From contig JBITNC010000001.1 in assembly GCA_050084985.1 (NCBI GenBank), positions 36,146,001 through 36,210,000 on the forward strand: a stretch of DNA of 64,000 nucleotides, written 5' to 3'. Position 1 is the stretch's first letter; the number at the start of each line of letters is the position of its first letter. Below are positions 31,645-44,407 of this stretch, one piece after another. The stretch comes from Nageia nagi (Eukaryota > Pinophyta). The notes under the pieces are model-generated. The model saw only the letters and a list, made by a program, of their open reading frames with translations. It was not told the origin of the DNA and did not search any database. The position numbers were made by a program, and so were the translations under genes.

Positions 31645-32053
31645 AGGTACTACTCAATGTCATCATCCCACCTTCAATGAACCAAATCTCAATTGTGAAG
31701 GGATGAAAGATTGCAGGAATGTAGAGCTCATAGTATAACAAAATCTAGAGATGATAGGTAGAATTTAGAAACACCAATCAATATTGAAACAAGTATATTT
31801 CAACCTATCAATAATTTAGGATTATGTAATATCATATCATATCTTTGATCATGGACAACCTCTCTACCTTTTTAAGCAATACTTATAGTGCTAAGACTCA
31901 TACTTAGGCTTATTATGATGCTGAGCTAACCTATTACCACAAAACATAAAGGTAGATGAGAGTGCACATGGAAAAGAGAATTTATTTAATAAATTATTTT
32001 AAATATATAAAAATGTATTTTAATTAAATAAAAATTTCCTTTTAAGTGTTAAC
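31645..32053. repeat. Direct repeat, right copy (putative LTR)
   Basis: Matches 24655-25073 in the same orientation, and ends ttttaagtgttaaca. Here it follows directly on the plus-strand integrase relic. If both copies are LTRs, about 6.6 kb of oppositely oriented pol lies between them, which one simple element cannot explain. Confidence 0.6.
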
Positions 32054-32404
32054 AATTAGCATAGTCAATGTAGCCACTCAAATGGTAGGGGAGGTATCAA
32101 GAGCTCAATCATTTAGATCATAAGTGGATATCCAAGTACAAACATAGCCTCCTAAACCAAATTGCATTAAAGAATCAATTGGAGGAATAACTAAGGTTAA
32201 ATTCAATAACATTATCCTTATAGGACATAATACAAATATTAAAAATAAATAGAGATACATTATGTAGATGCCTAAATATGATTTTTATTAATTAATAAAT
32301 TATATTTATTAAATCAAGAAATAATTATGTAAAAAAGGTGTAAATGAACCTAAAGCTATGTAATATACAAATATCAATGTAAAAGGTATAGATATCAAGA
32401 ACCA
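32054..32404. other. Nothing recognised
   Basis: AT-rich, no supported ORF. Confidence 0.4.
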
Positions 32405-33725
32405 AGCATATATAAAAGAGGATCAAAGCAAGATATTCTATATGCAAGCAAGTATAGGGAGAGTGCCATAGTTCAAACAATATTGTTATATGCCAGCTAT
32501 CAACATTGGATTTGTTATTCCCTATTTATGATGATAATATTCCATTATTTGTGTAGGGATAAATTCTTAAAAATTAAGGGCATCCACTCCTTTCATTGAT
32601 TGCATTAAATACTATGGGAGTTATTCTTTCTACATTTGGTGGAGTGGTATTTTGACCTTGGAGAGCTCTATTTTGATCCAAAGGGGTTCATGTAACCACT
32701 TGTTTTTTATGTACTCAATTAGATCTATCCAATAATGAGGTTCTTGCATAAATTAGAGATAAATATATCTTTCATTACTTAAAATATATATTGTATTCAT
32801 ATTAATGAATTATTTATTGAATTCATTATTTATGATTTACATACTGGTGAACCTAATTATTTTGAAGGAGTTTTTTCCTTGGTACCTTTCAATGTAGAAA
32901 AAGTGTATCTTATTTATCAAGCCATTTTTGGTATCTTTCAATGTATAAAAGATCCATATCCATTTTTGGTACCTTTTAGTGTAGGAAAGGTTCATATTAT
33001 TTATCAATTTATTTTTGGAATCTTTCAGTGCAAAAATATCCACAACCATTTTTGGTACCTTTTGGTGCTTGAAAGGTCCATCCTCTTTATCAATTATTTT
33101 TGGTATCTTTTGATGCAAAATAGATACACACCTCTTTTGGTATCTATTTAGCTATAAAAGATCCATATCAACTATAATATTAACACATTTGGTAACTATT
33201 ATAAAAGATACTAGTGTATATCTAGTAGGAAAGCACTTAAGAATGAAGTAATAAAATAAGGTTCATTATTTTTAACATACATAAAAGAAGATCAAAGTAA
33301 CATATTCCATATGGAAGTAAGTATAAGGAGAGCACCATAACTCAAATGGTGTCTTTATACATCACCTATTAGTCTTGGATATTTTATGCTTTAATTGTGA
33401 GGATCATCTTTCATTCTTTACATGAGGTCAGATTCCTCAAAATTAAGGTTATGCATGCCCTTCATTGACAACATCAAATAGTATGGGTTTTATTCAATAT
33501 ACATCTAGTGGAGTGGTATTTGACATTAGAGATCTCAATTTTTATCTAAAAGGGGTCATGTGATAACTTATTTTGTATGTACTCAAAAATATCTATTCAT
33601 TAATGAAGTTATTATATTATTTAGATATCATATTTGTATTACATTAATTCAAATATATATTTTAGATATATTAATGAATTATTTGTTTAATTCATTATTT
33701 ATTTTTAAATTATATTTTGATGAAA
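32405..33725. repeat. Diverged 880-bp tandem duplication
   Basis: About 440 bp at 32405-32845 recurs at 33287-33725. Shared blocks: 'taaaagaggatcaaagcaag' against 'taaaagaagatcaaagtaac', 'ggtggagtggtattt' against 'agtggagtggtattt', and 'ttaatgaattatttattgaattcattattta' against a near copy. A short-unit array lies between the two copies. They could be LTRs of a very short element or a segmental tandem duplication. Confidence 0.65.
32873..33175. repeat. Higher-order short tandem repeat, two alternating units
   Basis: The phrase tttttggtacctttcagtgt opens seven consecutive units at about 32879, 32926, 32963, 33013, 33050, 33096 and 33135. Long units (about 47 bp, containing 'tatttatcaa') alternate with short units (about 38 bp, containing 'aaagatccatatcc'), a higher-order period of about 85 bp. 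ORFs on both strands stay open across it because of the periodicity. Confidence 0.75.
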
Positions 33726-34204
33726 ATGCTTAAGTTTTTTTTAAAAAGTCAAAGAAATAGTATGTTATACTTATTTGTTAAAAAATGATGCCACCATGTC
33801 CCTGAATTAATAAAATTATTTGAAGAATTTATCAATCCTAAATAAAGAGTGGTGAGGACTTCTAATGGGCATTTATATTTAAATTTTTTGTAAAAGTAAT
33901 TAAGAAAGCCCTTGAAACTTTAGGTATCTCTAGAAAAGCAATATAGTTACATATAGGATAATAAAAGTAATATTATGGCAATCACATGCTTATTTGGTTA
34001 GTCAAAAATTACAGTCAACCTTGCAAGAAGATGCCCAAAGAGGAAACACCTTCACTAATTTTTGGAACAACTTACATATGGTATTCTACATGCCAAAATT
34101 TATCCTTAGTGAAAGGTTAGATAAGTTAGTATCACATTATCAAGTATCTATAGCATATATTATTATGCATCTAGTGAAGTATTTCATCTTTGATTCATCA
34201 TAAT
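33726..34204 (+). other. Unrecognised, weakly coding-like segment
   Basis: A 69-codon ORF (33994-34203) and short broken frames before it (for example VRTSNGHLYLNF around 33850) look protein-like, but I cannot name a family. Confidence 0.25.
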
Positions 34205-34207
34205 TTA

Positions 34208-35250
34208 CACTACTAGGAAAAGGCCTATTTTTGTTTTTTTTTGGATCACAAAAATATTTCTAAATAAACCAACATAAATTATGTCAAAATGTTTTACCTT
34301 ACATAAAAAATATTTTTTTGAATTTTTTCCCATTTTTCAATGTAAATTATGAAGCAATTTCCAATGCAAAAGTTGATGCAAAGTTTGTCACATCTCACTA
34401 GCACAATTTAAAATTTATTTAACTTATTCATTGATCCACCAATTGATGGCTCATATTCATTTTATCCTCCATCTATATCAAAAGTAATTACCCAATAGCC
34501 AAATACCCTCTCTAAACTATATATATCAACAAATCCTCCTTGTAATCCTCACATTTTACAAGCTTCAGCTATTTTATTTTCTTGGGTCTTCATTTTATAT
34601 TTTAATTCCTTAGATTTTAGGGTTTAATCATAGCCATGGTTTCCAAGGTAAAGAAGAAGACCATAGAGAAGAAATTAGTGGTAGAGAAATCTCTAGTTAT
34701 ATAAAAGAAAACTCTTTCAAAGGATGATAATAAATTTCCCAAAGAGGAAGGTGATAAGAAATGGAAAAATATATATTCAAGTTTTCAAAACCTAAACAAT
34801 CCACCCCATTCTTGAATTAGTTCAATGAACCAATATTATTTCCCTAAATACCTATTAAATAAGGAACTCTAAGATACATAGAAAATCATAAAAGTGGATG
34901 AAAAATTAAGTGATTATTTTGATAAAAATGATGTACCTTGGAAAGGCTATAATTTTTTATTTGGTTATCATTTGAAGATTATTATTATTTTATTGTATAG
35001 AATTAAAATATCTATAATTCTATAATATCTCCTTGCAAAAATTGATGCAAAAATGCAAAATATAACATAAAAAATGACATAAATTCTAACATAAAAATTG
35101 ATAATTCAATGCAAATTTGGTGTAAATACGATGCAAAAAATTGTTGATTCAGCTACATCAAAAATTGCATTGATTTTTTGTGTTGAAGTTAAAAAAAAGC
35201 TCTTTGTTTGGATGCAAAAAAGGATGCAAATACAATATTTTATAGTAGTA
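34208..35250. mobile_element. CACTA-like non-autonomous DNA transposon, 1,043 bp
   Basis: It starts cactactaggaaaaggccta. The right end, read inwards, is tactactataaaata, so the CACTACTA end is kept with one C-to-T change. The 3-bp target duplication is tta on both sides (34205-34207, 35251-35253), the CACTA rule. Near the ends a gatgcaaa motif recurs (about 34373, 35043, 35130, 35211, 35223), as expected of subterminal transposase sites. The interior has no transposase. A short Lys-rich frame starts MVSKVKKKTIEKKLVVEKSL at 34637 and soon meets a stop; it may be captured sequence. Confidence 0.75.
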
Positions 35251-35565
35251 TTATCTCAAGGACCATAGCATAATAGTAGAAAAATATCCCCCAAATAGGG
35301 GTTTTCACCTATATTTTGTACATAATCTAGCTCTTATTATTTCAAAATCAAGAAAATTTTAGCAAAATACCACTCAACATAAAGGATCAAGTTGGCATGA
35401 TTTTTTTGGTATATGAGTGGAGAACTATGCTTAGAGCATATAATAGTTACTATATCTTTATAAATCACTTCTTAGGACTAGCACTAACTTTAATTTTTAG
35501 TTATTCATTAAAACTATCCATCCAAGCCCTAACTTATCTAAGGATAAAGTTTATGGAGAGAGGGA
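35251..35565. other. Short segment between transposons, nothing recognised
   Basis: AT-rich. The ORF at 35397-35594 runs into the LTR and has no support. The last five bases, aggga (35561-35565), are the likely left target duplication of the following element. Confidence 0.4.
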
Positions 35566-36342
35566 TGTTGATATATATTTTGGTACACCTATAATTACCT
35601 CTAAATGAACTAGAAGCATATATAAATTTTATTGTAATGATGAACCTAAGCTAACTAACTTAGATAAACATATGTGAATAGGGGAATTCAATAGTGTAGT
35701 ATTAGTATAACAAAATTACATTGATGTTAATATGTAAAATGCAACTACATGCACTAAAGAGAAATGAATCGAGTGAAATATAAATACTTGTGTAAAGGTT
35801 GATGGTATTATGGATGAAATTATCAAATAATAGTGACCTTATTGTGCAAACCCCAAGGCCTAATATAGAAGAAACACCAACATGGGTGCTAATCTCATAG
35901 AGCTTAGTATGGATGCAGACCTCAATGCAAGCACTAACGATCCTAAAGTATGAGGTTGACCAACAAGAATCAATGACAATAGAGATGATGAAAATTTGAA
36001 TTAAGCATATGATCATGGAAATGGATAACAAATATTTTCTCTAGTAATAATAAGATTCCAATCTCAATAGGTAGTGTTTAGAAATACCTAAGTGTAGGTT
36101 ACTGATTATCGAGATGTTATGTTGACATGCTTTTCCTAGGTTAGAGATACTTACATTTATATTAGGTGTGATTCACCATTTTATCCCTTGTGTGAAGGTA
36201 GAAATTGTCCCAATGTAACTCACATAAATATAAGAATATTACCTAAGAAATATGTGATAATAAGATAAAATATTATTAAAACATGTATGTAAGTTGCACC
36301 TAAGTAGGACCATCTTAAGGGGAACACTTTTAGGTGTCAACA
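35566..36342 (-). repeat. Family-A 3' LTR
   Basis: tgttgatatatattttgg...ggtgtcaaca; homologous to 44408-45179 and 1204-1999. Confidence 0.85.
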
Positions 36343-37857
36343 TATGCCCCCTTTTGTAAGTATAATTAAATTGAATATTGAAATGAAATTATGATTGCAA
36401 ATGAAGTAAAGGTAAAGCAAAGAAAATTTGATACTTCTAAGGTTTAACTATACAGATCATCAAGGATTTGATATGTATATTGCCCCTTCTTTGCCTTGGT
36501 TGTGAGATGTAATGGCTTTCATGAAGTAGAATCAACCAAGAGCAAATAATGAACTTGAAAATGAGATACAAGTACTTCCAAGCACATATATAATTGTTAA
36601 CTCATAAAATATATAGTAGTGAATCTTAAGAAAGAATATCATAGCATTTTATAAAATGATATAGCAATAATGGAGCAAGGATAAAATAAATATAATATAC
36701 ATATATCATCTTGAGAATACTAAATAAATAAATACTCAATGTTTCATTATTAGATGCATACATAAGAGAATAATGATAAAGGTGTGTCCACATCATCATG
36801 GGATATATGCCTCATTCCTATATGGCATACATGCAATCAAAACCATATTTGTTATCATCATCATAAGGTATATGCCCTATTCTGAGATGCAACATATGAA
36901 TTAAGTAAATAAGATGGTGATGGTTAGTTGAGACCCAACCAACAAGGGTGTGTAAAATATGGAGCTTATTTGAGTCCCAAATAGTAAAGGTGACTCAAGG
37001 ACATGTATGGTTTGAATATTTCCTAGACATACTAAATGATATGCTCATCATCATGAGGTACATGCCCCATTATTAAGTGTGATTAACAGATGATTGGTTT
37101 GAATATTTCCCAACCATGCATGATTATAGTACCAATGATAATATGTCCATTAGATTGAAGATTACTTCAGTATTAATATTTAGGATAAACTAAGAGAAAT
37201 GGTTAGTTTAGTCCTAGCCAAATGATCCAAATAGTGATGGTTATTTAGCATCCACCTAAAAAGGGCATGATTTGATAAGTATAAGAATGAAGTATTAAAT
37301 GATTAAATCATGATTATGAATGTAAAGGAAAGAGATTAGAAAATAATACCTACACTTACCTATGATGAAAGATTTGATTTGGTGCAAAAATGCTAGTGTA
37401 GACACTAATGTTAGTGCGAGTGTGAAAGGTAGTGTAAGCGATGAGTCCCATGTTGAATTAGACCTCACAACTTTTTTGATATTGAGATATGATTGAGCTA
37501 ATATAATTAACCTATGTGTGCTGACTTAAGTTTGTATAAGATTTATCATAATATTATCTACATGGTTGGTTGCAGTGATGTTGTTTATCTAAAAATGATA
37601 ACTAATTGATGGAATTCTAAAGGTGTCCCATTAGTTCATAACCTGATTTTGATTACTAAAACCTATGATTTTGATTAGAGCCTAAAATATGCTAAGAACA
37701 CCACCATGTTAACTAGTATAATTGAGGATTTTTATATAAGAAGCTATCATGGATGCTCACTTAACAAAATAGAAATAGAGCTATGATCCTAATTCTTAGC
37801 CTCTATACTAATGATTGACTAAATGATGATCTCTAAAACATAGGTGACAATCTTTAC
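36343..37857 (-). other. Family-A 3' untranslated region with 31-bp motifs
   Basis: The purine tract borders the LTR. Copies of the catcatgaggtacatgcccc motif lie at 36794-36824, 36859-36889 and 37049-37077, interleaved with 'ggttagttgagacccaaccaac'. No ORF is supported, and unlike the region right of the LTR at 1204, no PMD gene is present. Confidence 0.65.
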
Positions 37858-40800
37858 TCATGCATATAAGGACTTGATATGCTTTATGTTGGTTGATAAT
37901 TTATCAACTTTCCCCTCAAATGTTGCTAATTTGCATGCTTTATTTTGGAAACTTAGTCTTGATGATGTATGGACCAATCTAATTAGTCTCAAATTTATGT
38001 TTGTCATATTTTTTATCCTATGACCTATGATGATTCTCCTAGAGTAATAGACCTCCCACTTGGAATTCATGTGGTATAATATTTTTTCCATGTGCTTTAT
38101 TTACTCTTTTATGATAAGCTCTAAAATGTTCTTAGGTATGTATTCTATTTTCATCCAATCCTTCTAGCTACCTTAATCTTCCGTTTCACTGCTCTTCTTT
38201 TATTAATGATATCTTCTAGGGAAACCCTTAATGATGTTATATCAACCTATAATGATAAGTTTTCCTCATCTCCATAAACTAATGAAAATAGGGTATACCC
38301 TATAGCTTATTTTATGCTTATTTGTATGCCCATAAGGCATATATGAGTTGAGAATGCTAGAATCTATGATTTTTTTTTACTATCTTGCATAGGATATTAA
38401 CAATTACCTTGTTGGTTGCTTCAACTTGTCCACTTGCTTATGGATAATAGGTTTATGAGAATATTTTCTTGATTTTGAATACCTTAAAAAACTCTCTAAC
38501 TTCTTTGCCTCTAAATTTATTTCCATTATCCATGATGAGATGGGATAGAACATCAAATCTAACAATGATATTTTTAGTCATGAATTTTATTATTTGAGGA
38601 CCCTTATAAGATCTCAAAGATACAGCTTCAACCCACTTTGTGAAGTATTCTATATGACTAAGATGAATTTATATCCCTCACTAGATTTGGGATTGATAAC
38701 ACCAATTTAATTTAAGGCCCAAATAACAAAATACCAAGGTGATATCATTATTGCTAATTCACTTGAAGGAGCTTATTTCAAGTTAGCATGCTTTTTGATA
38801 TTTCTTACATTTTTGAACATGTAAAATGAAATTCTTTTCCATAGATAACCAATAATATCCTAGTCTTATGAGTTTATGATAAATTAATTTATCATTAAAA
38901 TGACCTCCATTTATGTTATTATGTACTTGTTCCATAGCCTTATTTTCTTCAGTTTCATTTAGATATCTAAGCAAAGTACTATCAAATGATCTTTTGTACA
39001 TAATATCACCAATAAGGACATAACTTGTAGCCATGCATTTTAGCCTTCTTTTAAGGAAATTGGACTGGCATGAGTCTAGAATCTTTCCTTCCTTAAGGTA
39101 GTTGTAGATATTAGCATACCATGCATGTAATGGGAGAATAACACATATTAGTGGTTCTTTCCTATAGAACCCTTGGAATTTATCATCATCTAGAAAGGAG
39201 AAATATATAAGGCTCTCAATTTTAATTATGCTTTCCTTATCTTAAATTAAGATGAGTGTTAATGAAGTAGCATTAGCCATAGTATTTTTAGATCTATTAT
39301 TGTTCATTGAGATATTCTCAAACTGAATCTATATAAAATACCTTTGAACCATTTCATCCACTAGGTGCTTATAAGGTTGTAACTTCTCATGTTTGGTGTT
39401 TTAAGTATCATTGATATCAATGATGACAAGTTATGAGTCACCATATACTTTTATCTTATTTATATCAAGATTGATAGTTGCTTTTAATCCTAATACTAAG
39501 GCTACATACTCAGCCATGATATTTTTGCATTCAAAAGTCAACTTATAGGCCATATAAATCATAAAAACTTCAAGAGATACTAACAAAATTCTTGCCTGAG
39601 CCCCTTATAAACATTTTATCCATTAAAGAATAGTATTCAAGTATTTCCTTCACACTACTCAACTAGTGCCACAAGCTCATTTGTGTTACTAATTTCATTA
39701 CATGGTGTTGTTACAAGCATATCAGCTATAACCTTTCCTTTGATTATTTTTTATCATGTGTATAGAAGATCAAACTCTTGGAGTTCCAAGATCCATTTAG
39801 CTAGTATTCCTTGCAACTATTGTTTTGAGAGCAAATATCATAATGGTTTAGCTTTATCCATAATAAATTTAGTATTGGTGACCATGTAATACCTTAATTT
39901 ATGACTTATGTAGACTATGGCATAGCATAACTTCTCAATAGGTATGTAGTTGATTTTTACTTTTTGTAGTGTTCTTAAAAAGTAGTATATAGCCCTTTCC
40001 TGATTTTACTATCAAGTTACATAAAGATTATCCCTATAGCATTGGTTGTAGTTGAAATGTATAAGTATAGTGTCTTGGTGTGATTAACTGGTTATAAGAT
40101 ATAAGGGTTAGGCAAGTAGCTATTAATATCCTCAAAGGATTTTTGACACTCTTTTGTCCATGCAAATTGATTTCCCTTTTTAGAAAAATAAGAAAATGGA
40201 GTTACTCTACATGCTAATTAAGTTATGAACCTCTTTACTAATAGTATCTTCCCTTAGAGAATTCTATTCTATCTAATGTTTCTTAGTGGAGGCATATCCA
40301 TGATAGTTTTAACCTTCATATGATCTATCTCTATGCCTATTTTATATACTATGTAACCAAGAAACTTGCCACTAAAAAACTCCAAAGACACACTTCTTAG
40401 GATTTAGCTTCAAGTTGAATAATCTTATCCTTTAAAATATGATCCTCAAGTACTCTAAATTAACTTCAACTAAGTTTGTGAACAAGGTCATGAAACATAG
40501 TTACCATTGCTCTTTGATATGTTTCCCTTGCATTTTTGATACCAAATGGCATGACTACCTAACAAAATGTTCCCCAAGGTGTAGTAAAGGTTATCTTGTA
40601 TTAATCTTCTTTATTGATTCTGATTTGGTTATAACCTAAGAAACCATCCATGAATGATAACATCTCATATCCTACTATAAAGTCCATAATTATGTCAATG
40701 TATGGTAATGGAAAGTTTCCTTTAGACAAGCCTTATTTAAATTATTAAAATATATACATCTAATTTCTCCATTTGGCTTTAAAGATGGAATAATGTTGGC

Positions 40801-41130
40801 TAATTATTTAAATAGTTAATGGGCTTAATTAATCTTGCTTTGTAGTATATATGTTAATCTCCTTCTTGACTAGAAAAGAGTGCTTTGGATGCATTGGTGT
40901 TATTTTCTACTATATAGGCTTTACTCCCTCCTATACCACTAAATTATGAGTTACAAAGGCTATATATAGACCTATCATATCACTATATTCCCAAGAAAAC
41001 ATGTCCTTAAACTCTTTTAACAATGAATGATACATTTTCTTATCATCCCCTATGATTCATGTTTCAATCTAAATAATCTTTAGCATATCTTATGTACCAA
41101 TATTTATCTCATGAGGAGGCTCATTCAACC
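37858..41130 (-). pseudogene. Family-A pol relic (RT, RNase H, second RNase H, integrase)
   Basis: Right to left: RT about 41130-40260 (EFKDMFSWEYSDM start; later FLGYIVYKIGIEIDHMKVK near 40330); RNase H about 40250-39800; Tat-type second RNase H about 39700-39340 (degenerate 'NIMAEY-ALVLGLKATI' and 'NTKHEKLQPYKHLVDEMVQ'). The integrase zinc part is open at 38783-39034 (GDIMYKRSFDSTLLRYLN, GYYWLSMEKNFILHVQKC), the core runs to about 38350, and the C-terminal tail lies at 37858-38091 ('IGPYIIKT'-like and FEGKVDKLSTN). Stops occur throughout and several frames are needed. Domain order and two RNase H regions assign it to the Tat lineage. Confidence 0.75.
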
Positions 41131-42300
41131 ATGGTATCTCATCACTAGGTTGACATAGATGATGTAATGCCCCTCATCCTATCATGATATGAGAGTAAGC
41201 ATGTCACACATGAACACACACATCCCTAGCTACCTAGCCTACTCTATTGAATGAAAGAAGAAAGTAGGCTAGTGTATCAAGGAAGAAACTTATATTTCCT
41301 CCATCTCTTCTCCAAAATAGGTATCTTGATAATAGGCCACCTTACCTTATCTCTTGGGATGGAATTATTTAAAATTGTCCAAGAGTGCATCATCCATTTC
41401 AAATATATCAATAAACCTAGAAATTATATTTTCAAACATATGATAAGAGGAATCATGATCTATTTTGGTAACACAAGCACTAGGATTAGTAAAAGAATGG
41501 ATATTAGCATAGATGCTAAATTTGGCATGGGTGTTATCATTATTAGAAGATTTATCCTTTATTTTTGATGATATCTTGATCATGTTGACTAACTACAACT
41601 TTTATTCTATTTCAAACTCATATCACTATTGTAGGAGACTAAATGTTTTTAACTTTCATTATTTATTTCTAGGTCACTTTTACCTTCATTTGAGTAAAAT
41701 ATTTTTGTAGGTAACTCTTTAATTCCTTGTTCATCCTTTCCAAGGCATTGACCTTTGTACCTCCTATATTCCATGTATTATGGTATCAAGGGTGCATGAT
41801 ATCTCATTTGCCTAGTTTTCTTGTTAACCTTTACATAGGCTACCATCTTGTTATTGTTTGTATCTATTTTTGACTCTAATTTTGAAGTGCCAATATTGTA
41901 CAATGTTGTTTGGATATCATCTTCTTTTGAATCTGACTATTTCTAACTACATTTGTAGTAATAATGGTAGCATAGGTGATGAGATGAGTGTTGGCATTAA
42001 TGTTGGCATGGATGCTAGTTGGACTCAACTTTTAATATTTTCTTAATTACTTGATATCTTCTTTGATCACCTTTTGACTAATGACACATGTGCCAACACC
42101 TATTTCTTTGTAAAACTGATAGTATCATTGCCCTATTTATCTTTCTCACTATTTCATCATTGTCCTAATGTATTTAATCACTTCTATATGGAACTATGGT
42201 GTTCCCAAATTGTTCAATCATGTTTTTATTCTCATACATTCCTTGTATTCTATATTCCTCTCCATCATGATTAAATTTGATTAATTTATGCAATGTAGAT
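41131..42300 (-). pseudogene. Family-A region between protease and RT
   Basis: Minus-strand frames are short and broken; repeated 'ggcatggatgctag' phrases occur near 41990-42020. ORFs on the plus strand here have no support. Confidence 0.35.
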
Positions 42301-42660
42301 GGTATACACCTCATAGGATGTATCCATGGAGGATATCATAAGGAAGCATCTTACAGATAATATAGGTCATAACTTCCACTATATTTGGCCCCAACTAAAT
42401 AGATAGTATGATATATCTATCACATGCTTTGATATCACTATCATAACCTATGATCTTGTATTTCTTTCATATAAATTTTTACATCAATTTATCTCCAAAC
42501 TTTTTGAGTAAATTAATAGAACAAATGTTCAACCTTACACCACCATCTACAAATGTATGCTTGACTATTTTTCATATTATCTTTACACATATATAGATTG
42601 GTAAGCATTTATAAATGATATAATCACTAAAAATAATAACATTCTTGAAATAAGTAATCA
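42301..42660 (-). pseudogene. Family-A retropepsin relic
   Basis: Minus strand near 42560-42480 reads TFVDGG-RLNICSINLLKKF, matching the Tat protease active-site form 'VDGGAGLNIC...L-KKLG'. The usual D-T/S-G is D-G-G in this lineage. A further piece is at 42340-42450. Stops interrupt it. Confidence 0.5.
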
Positions 42661-44340
42661 TTCCTACCAAGGAGCTAGTAGAAATATATGTATCAACATT
42701 GATGCCACTAAGAAGCTTAAACAATGCTAGTTTATGTTCTTCAAAGGTCTCAAATAATTCAAGTAAATTGATTTTAATATTTGTATTTTTAAATATTTAG
42801 AGGATATTAGTTTTTAATCTATCTTTCTTCTCTTACTAAAGAGAAGATGTAGAAGGTTCTCTTTTGAAGTAGAAACTAGGTTAGGAATACCTTTCTTTGA
42901 CCTTATGGCTACATTACATGTTTGTTGCAATTTTGAACCTACATATAAATCTACCATTGTATTAAATTCATCAACAAACTCAATAGGTTCACCATTATCA
43001 TCATATATAATCATGTTCACTATTTAAATGGAAGGTAAATCCTAATTTTTTACCTTAAGCACATCATTTTAATATTAAACTATACCATTATCCAACAAAT
43101 ATTTTAATTTCTTCCTTAGAACATAGTAACCTATTGTATTATACCCTTTGAATTTATAGTATTTGTAAAATTAATTTCCCTATACCAATGAGGTTTCTTA
43201 TCATTAGGTCCTTATTCCTTTCCTTAAATTCATTTTATTAAACCCTTATCTAAATAATCTTCAAATATTTGGTTAGGGTTTACAAGCAATGGATACATAT
43301 CTTTGGCTAATTTTCTATATTTAGTTTTGTATTCATTGGTTGGTTCCATAGAATTGATTTAATTATCATCATTATTATTATAATGCTTCCTACCATTGTA
43401 TTTGTTGGAGGATGATGGTGTATACTTAAGCAAACTAGACTATACTAAGAATTCTTCTTTCTCAATAAGCAAGTGAACCATATACATAAATGAACCATTA
43501 ACATGCTCAAGCTCTTTTTCACCAATAATAGGATGAATGTTTTCAAGTAATACCTTTGTAATAAAGCTTTCTTCCACCTTTTATTCAATGGACCTCTAAA
43601 GCTTAATGAATTAAGGAGTAAACTTATCCAACCTCTTCATTTTTCCTTTCTTGCAATAGATCAAATCTATCAAGTCAACTAGATTCTTCATATTGCATAT
43701 AAAGTGAGCTTTAAAATGATCCTTTAACTACTAATAACATGTGATAGAGATTGGTTCAAATCTATGAAACCACTATCAAACTTCTTCAGTTAAACTCATA
43801 GGAAATTATTTCACTTTTAAATGGTTATTAACACCATATTTAAGCTACATAATGTATTTAAAACCTTGAAGATGAGTAATAGTATCAATCTCACCATTAA
43901 AATTTTCAAAATTAAGATCCTTATCTATAACAACAAGGACTATATTGTGAATATCCATGCTCAATAGGTTATCTTTATTTTCTATTTAATCTGTATAAAC
44001 TTTGAACTTATTCTTAAGTTATGTAACTTGAGACTCAAGATGTTTGAAATTTTTATGAGTGAAGGTTTTTGAATTGGATGTATTATTCCTAATGTTCATG
44101 CTACCATTAGCATTGGTATTGATGGTAGTGTCCATGATGATGTGCATGTATGTACTAATTTGAATGATGATCTAGACTACTAGAGTATATGCTTTTGCAA
44201 TAAGAGCTTGGAAATTGCACATTGCCATTAGTTTAGTTAAGACTTTGGGAGTGATCCTCTTTATTTTTGTGATAATCACAAAATCTAGATCAAATGAAAT
44301 CAATAACCCTAAGGTTCTTGATGTAAAATATGGGTAGGTT
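42661..44340 (-). pseudogene. Family-A gag relic
   Basis: Minus strand. An N-terminal part lies at about 44300-44000. The capsid is at about 43950-43430, with 'LKYGVNNHLKVK...FPMSLTEE', 'WFHRFEPISITCY', 'HFICNMKNLVDLIDLLQERK' and 'VLLENIHPII', a Retrotrans_gag pattern. The zinc-like 'FYKYYKFKGYNTIGYYVLRK', then LKYLLDNG follows at about 43190-43080. A last open piece of 68 codons is at 42814-43020. Cysteines of the knuckle are largely lost. Confidence 0.55.
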
Positions 44341-44407
44341 TGAAAGTACTTTATATTATAATCCTAATGCATAGAAAGAAAATTTTATAAAAAGGTGGAG
44401 GCCAATA

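Noticed and set aside
32837-33151. Overlapping ORFs on both strands (93 and 90 codons)
   Set aside because: Open only because the short tandem units lack stops in these frames; no domain.
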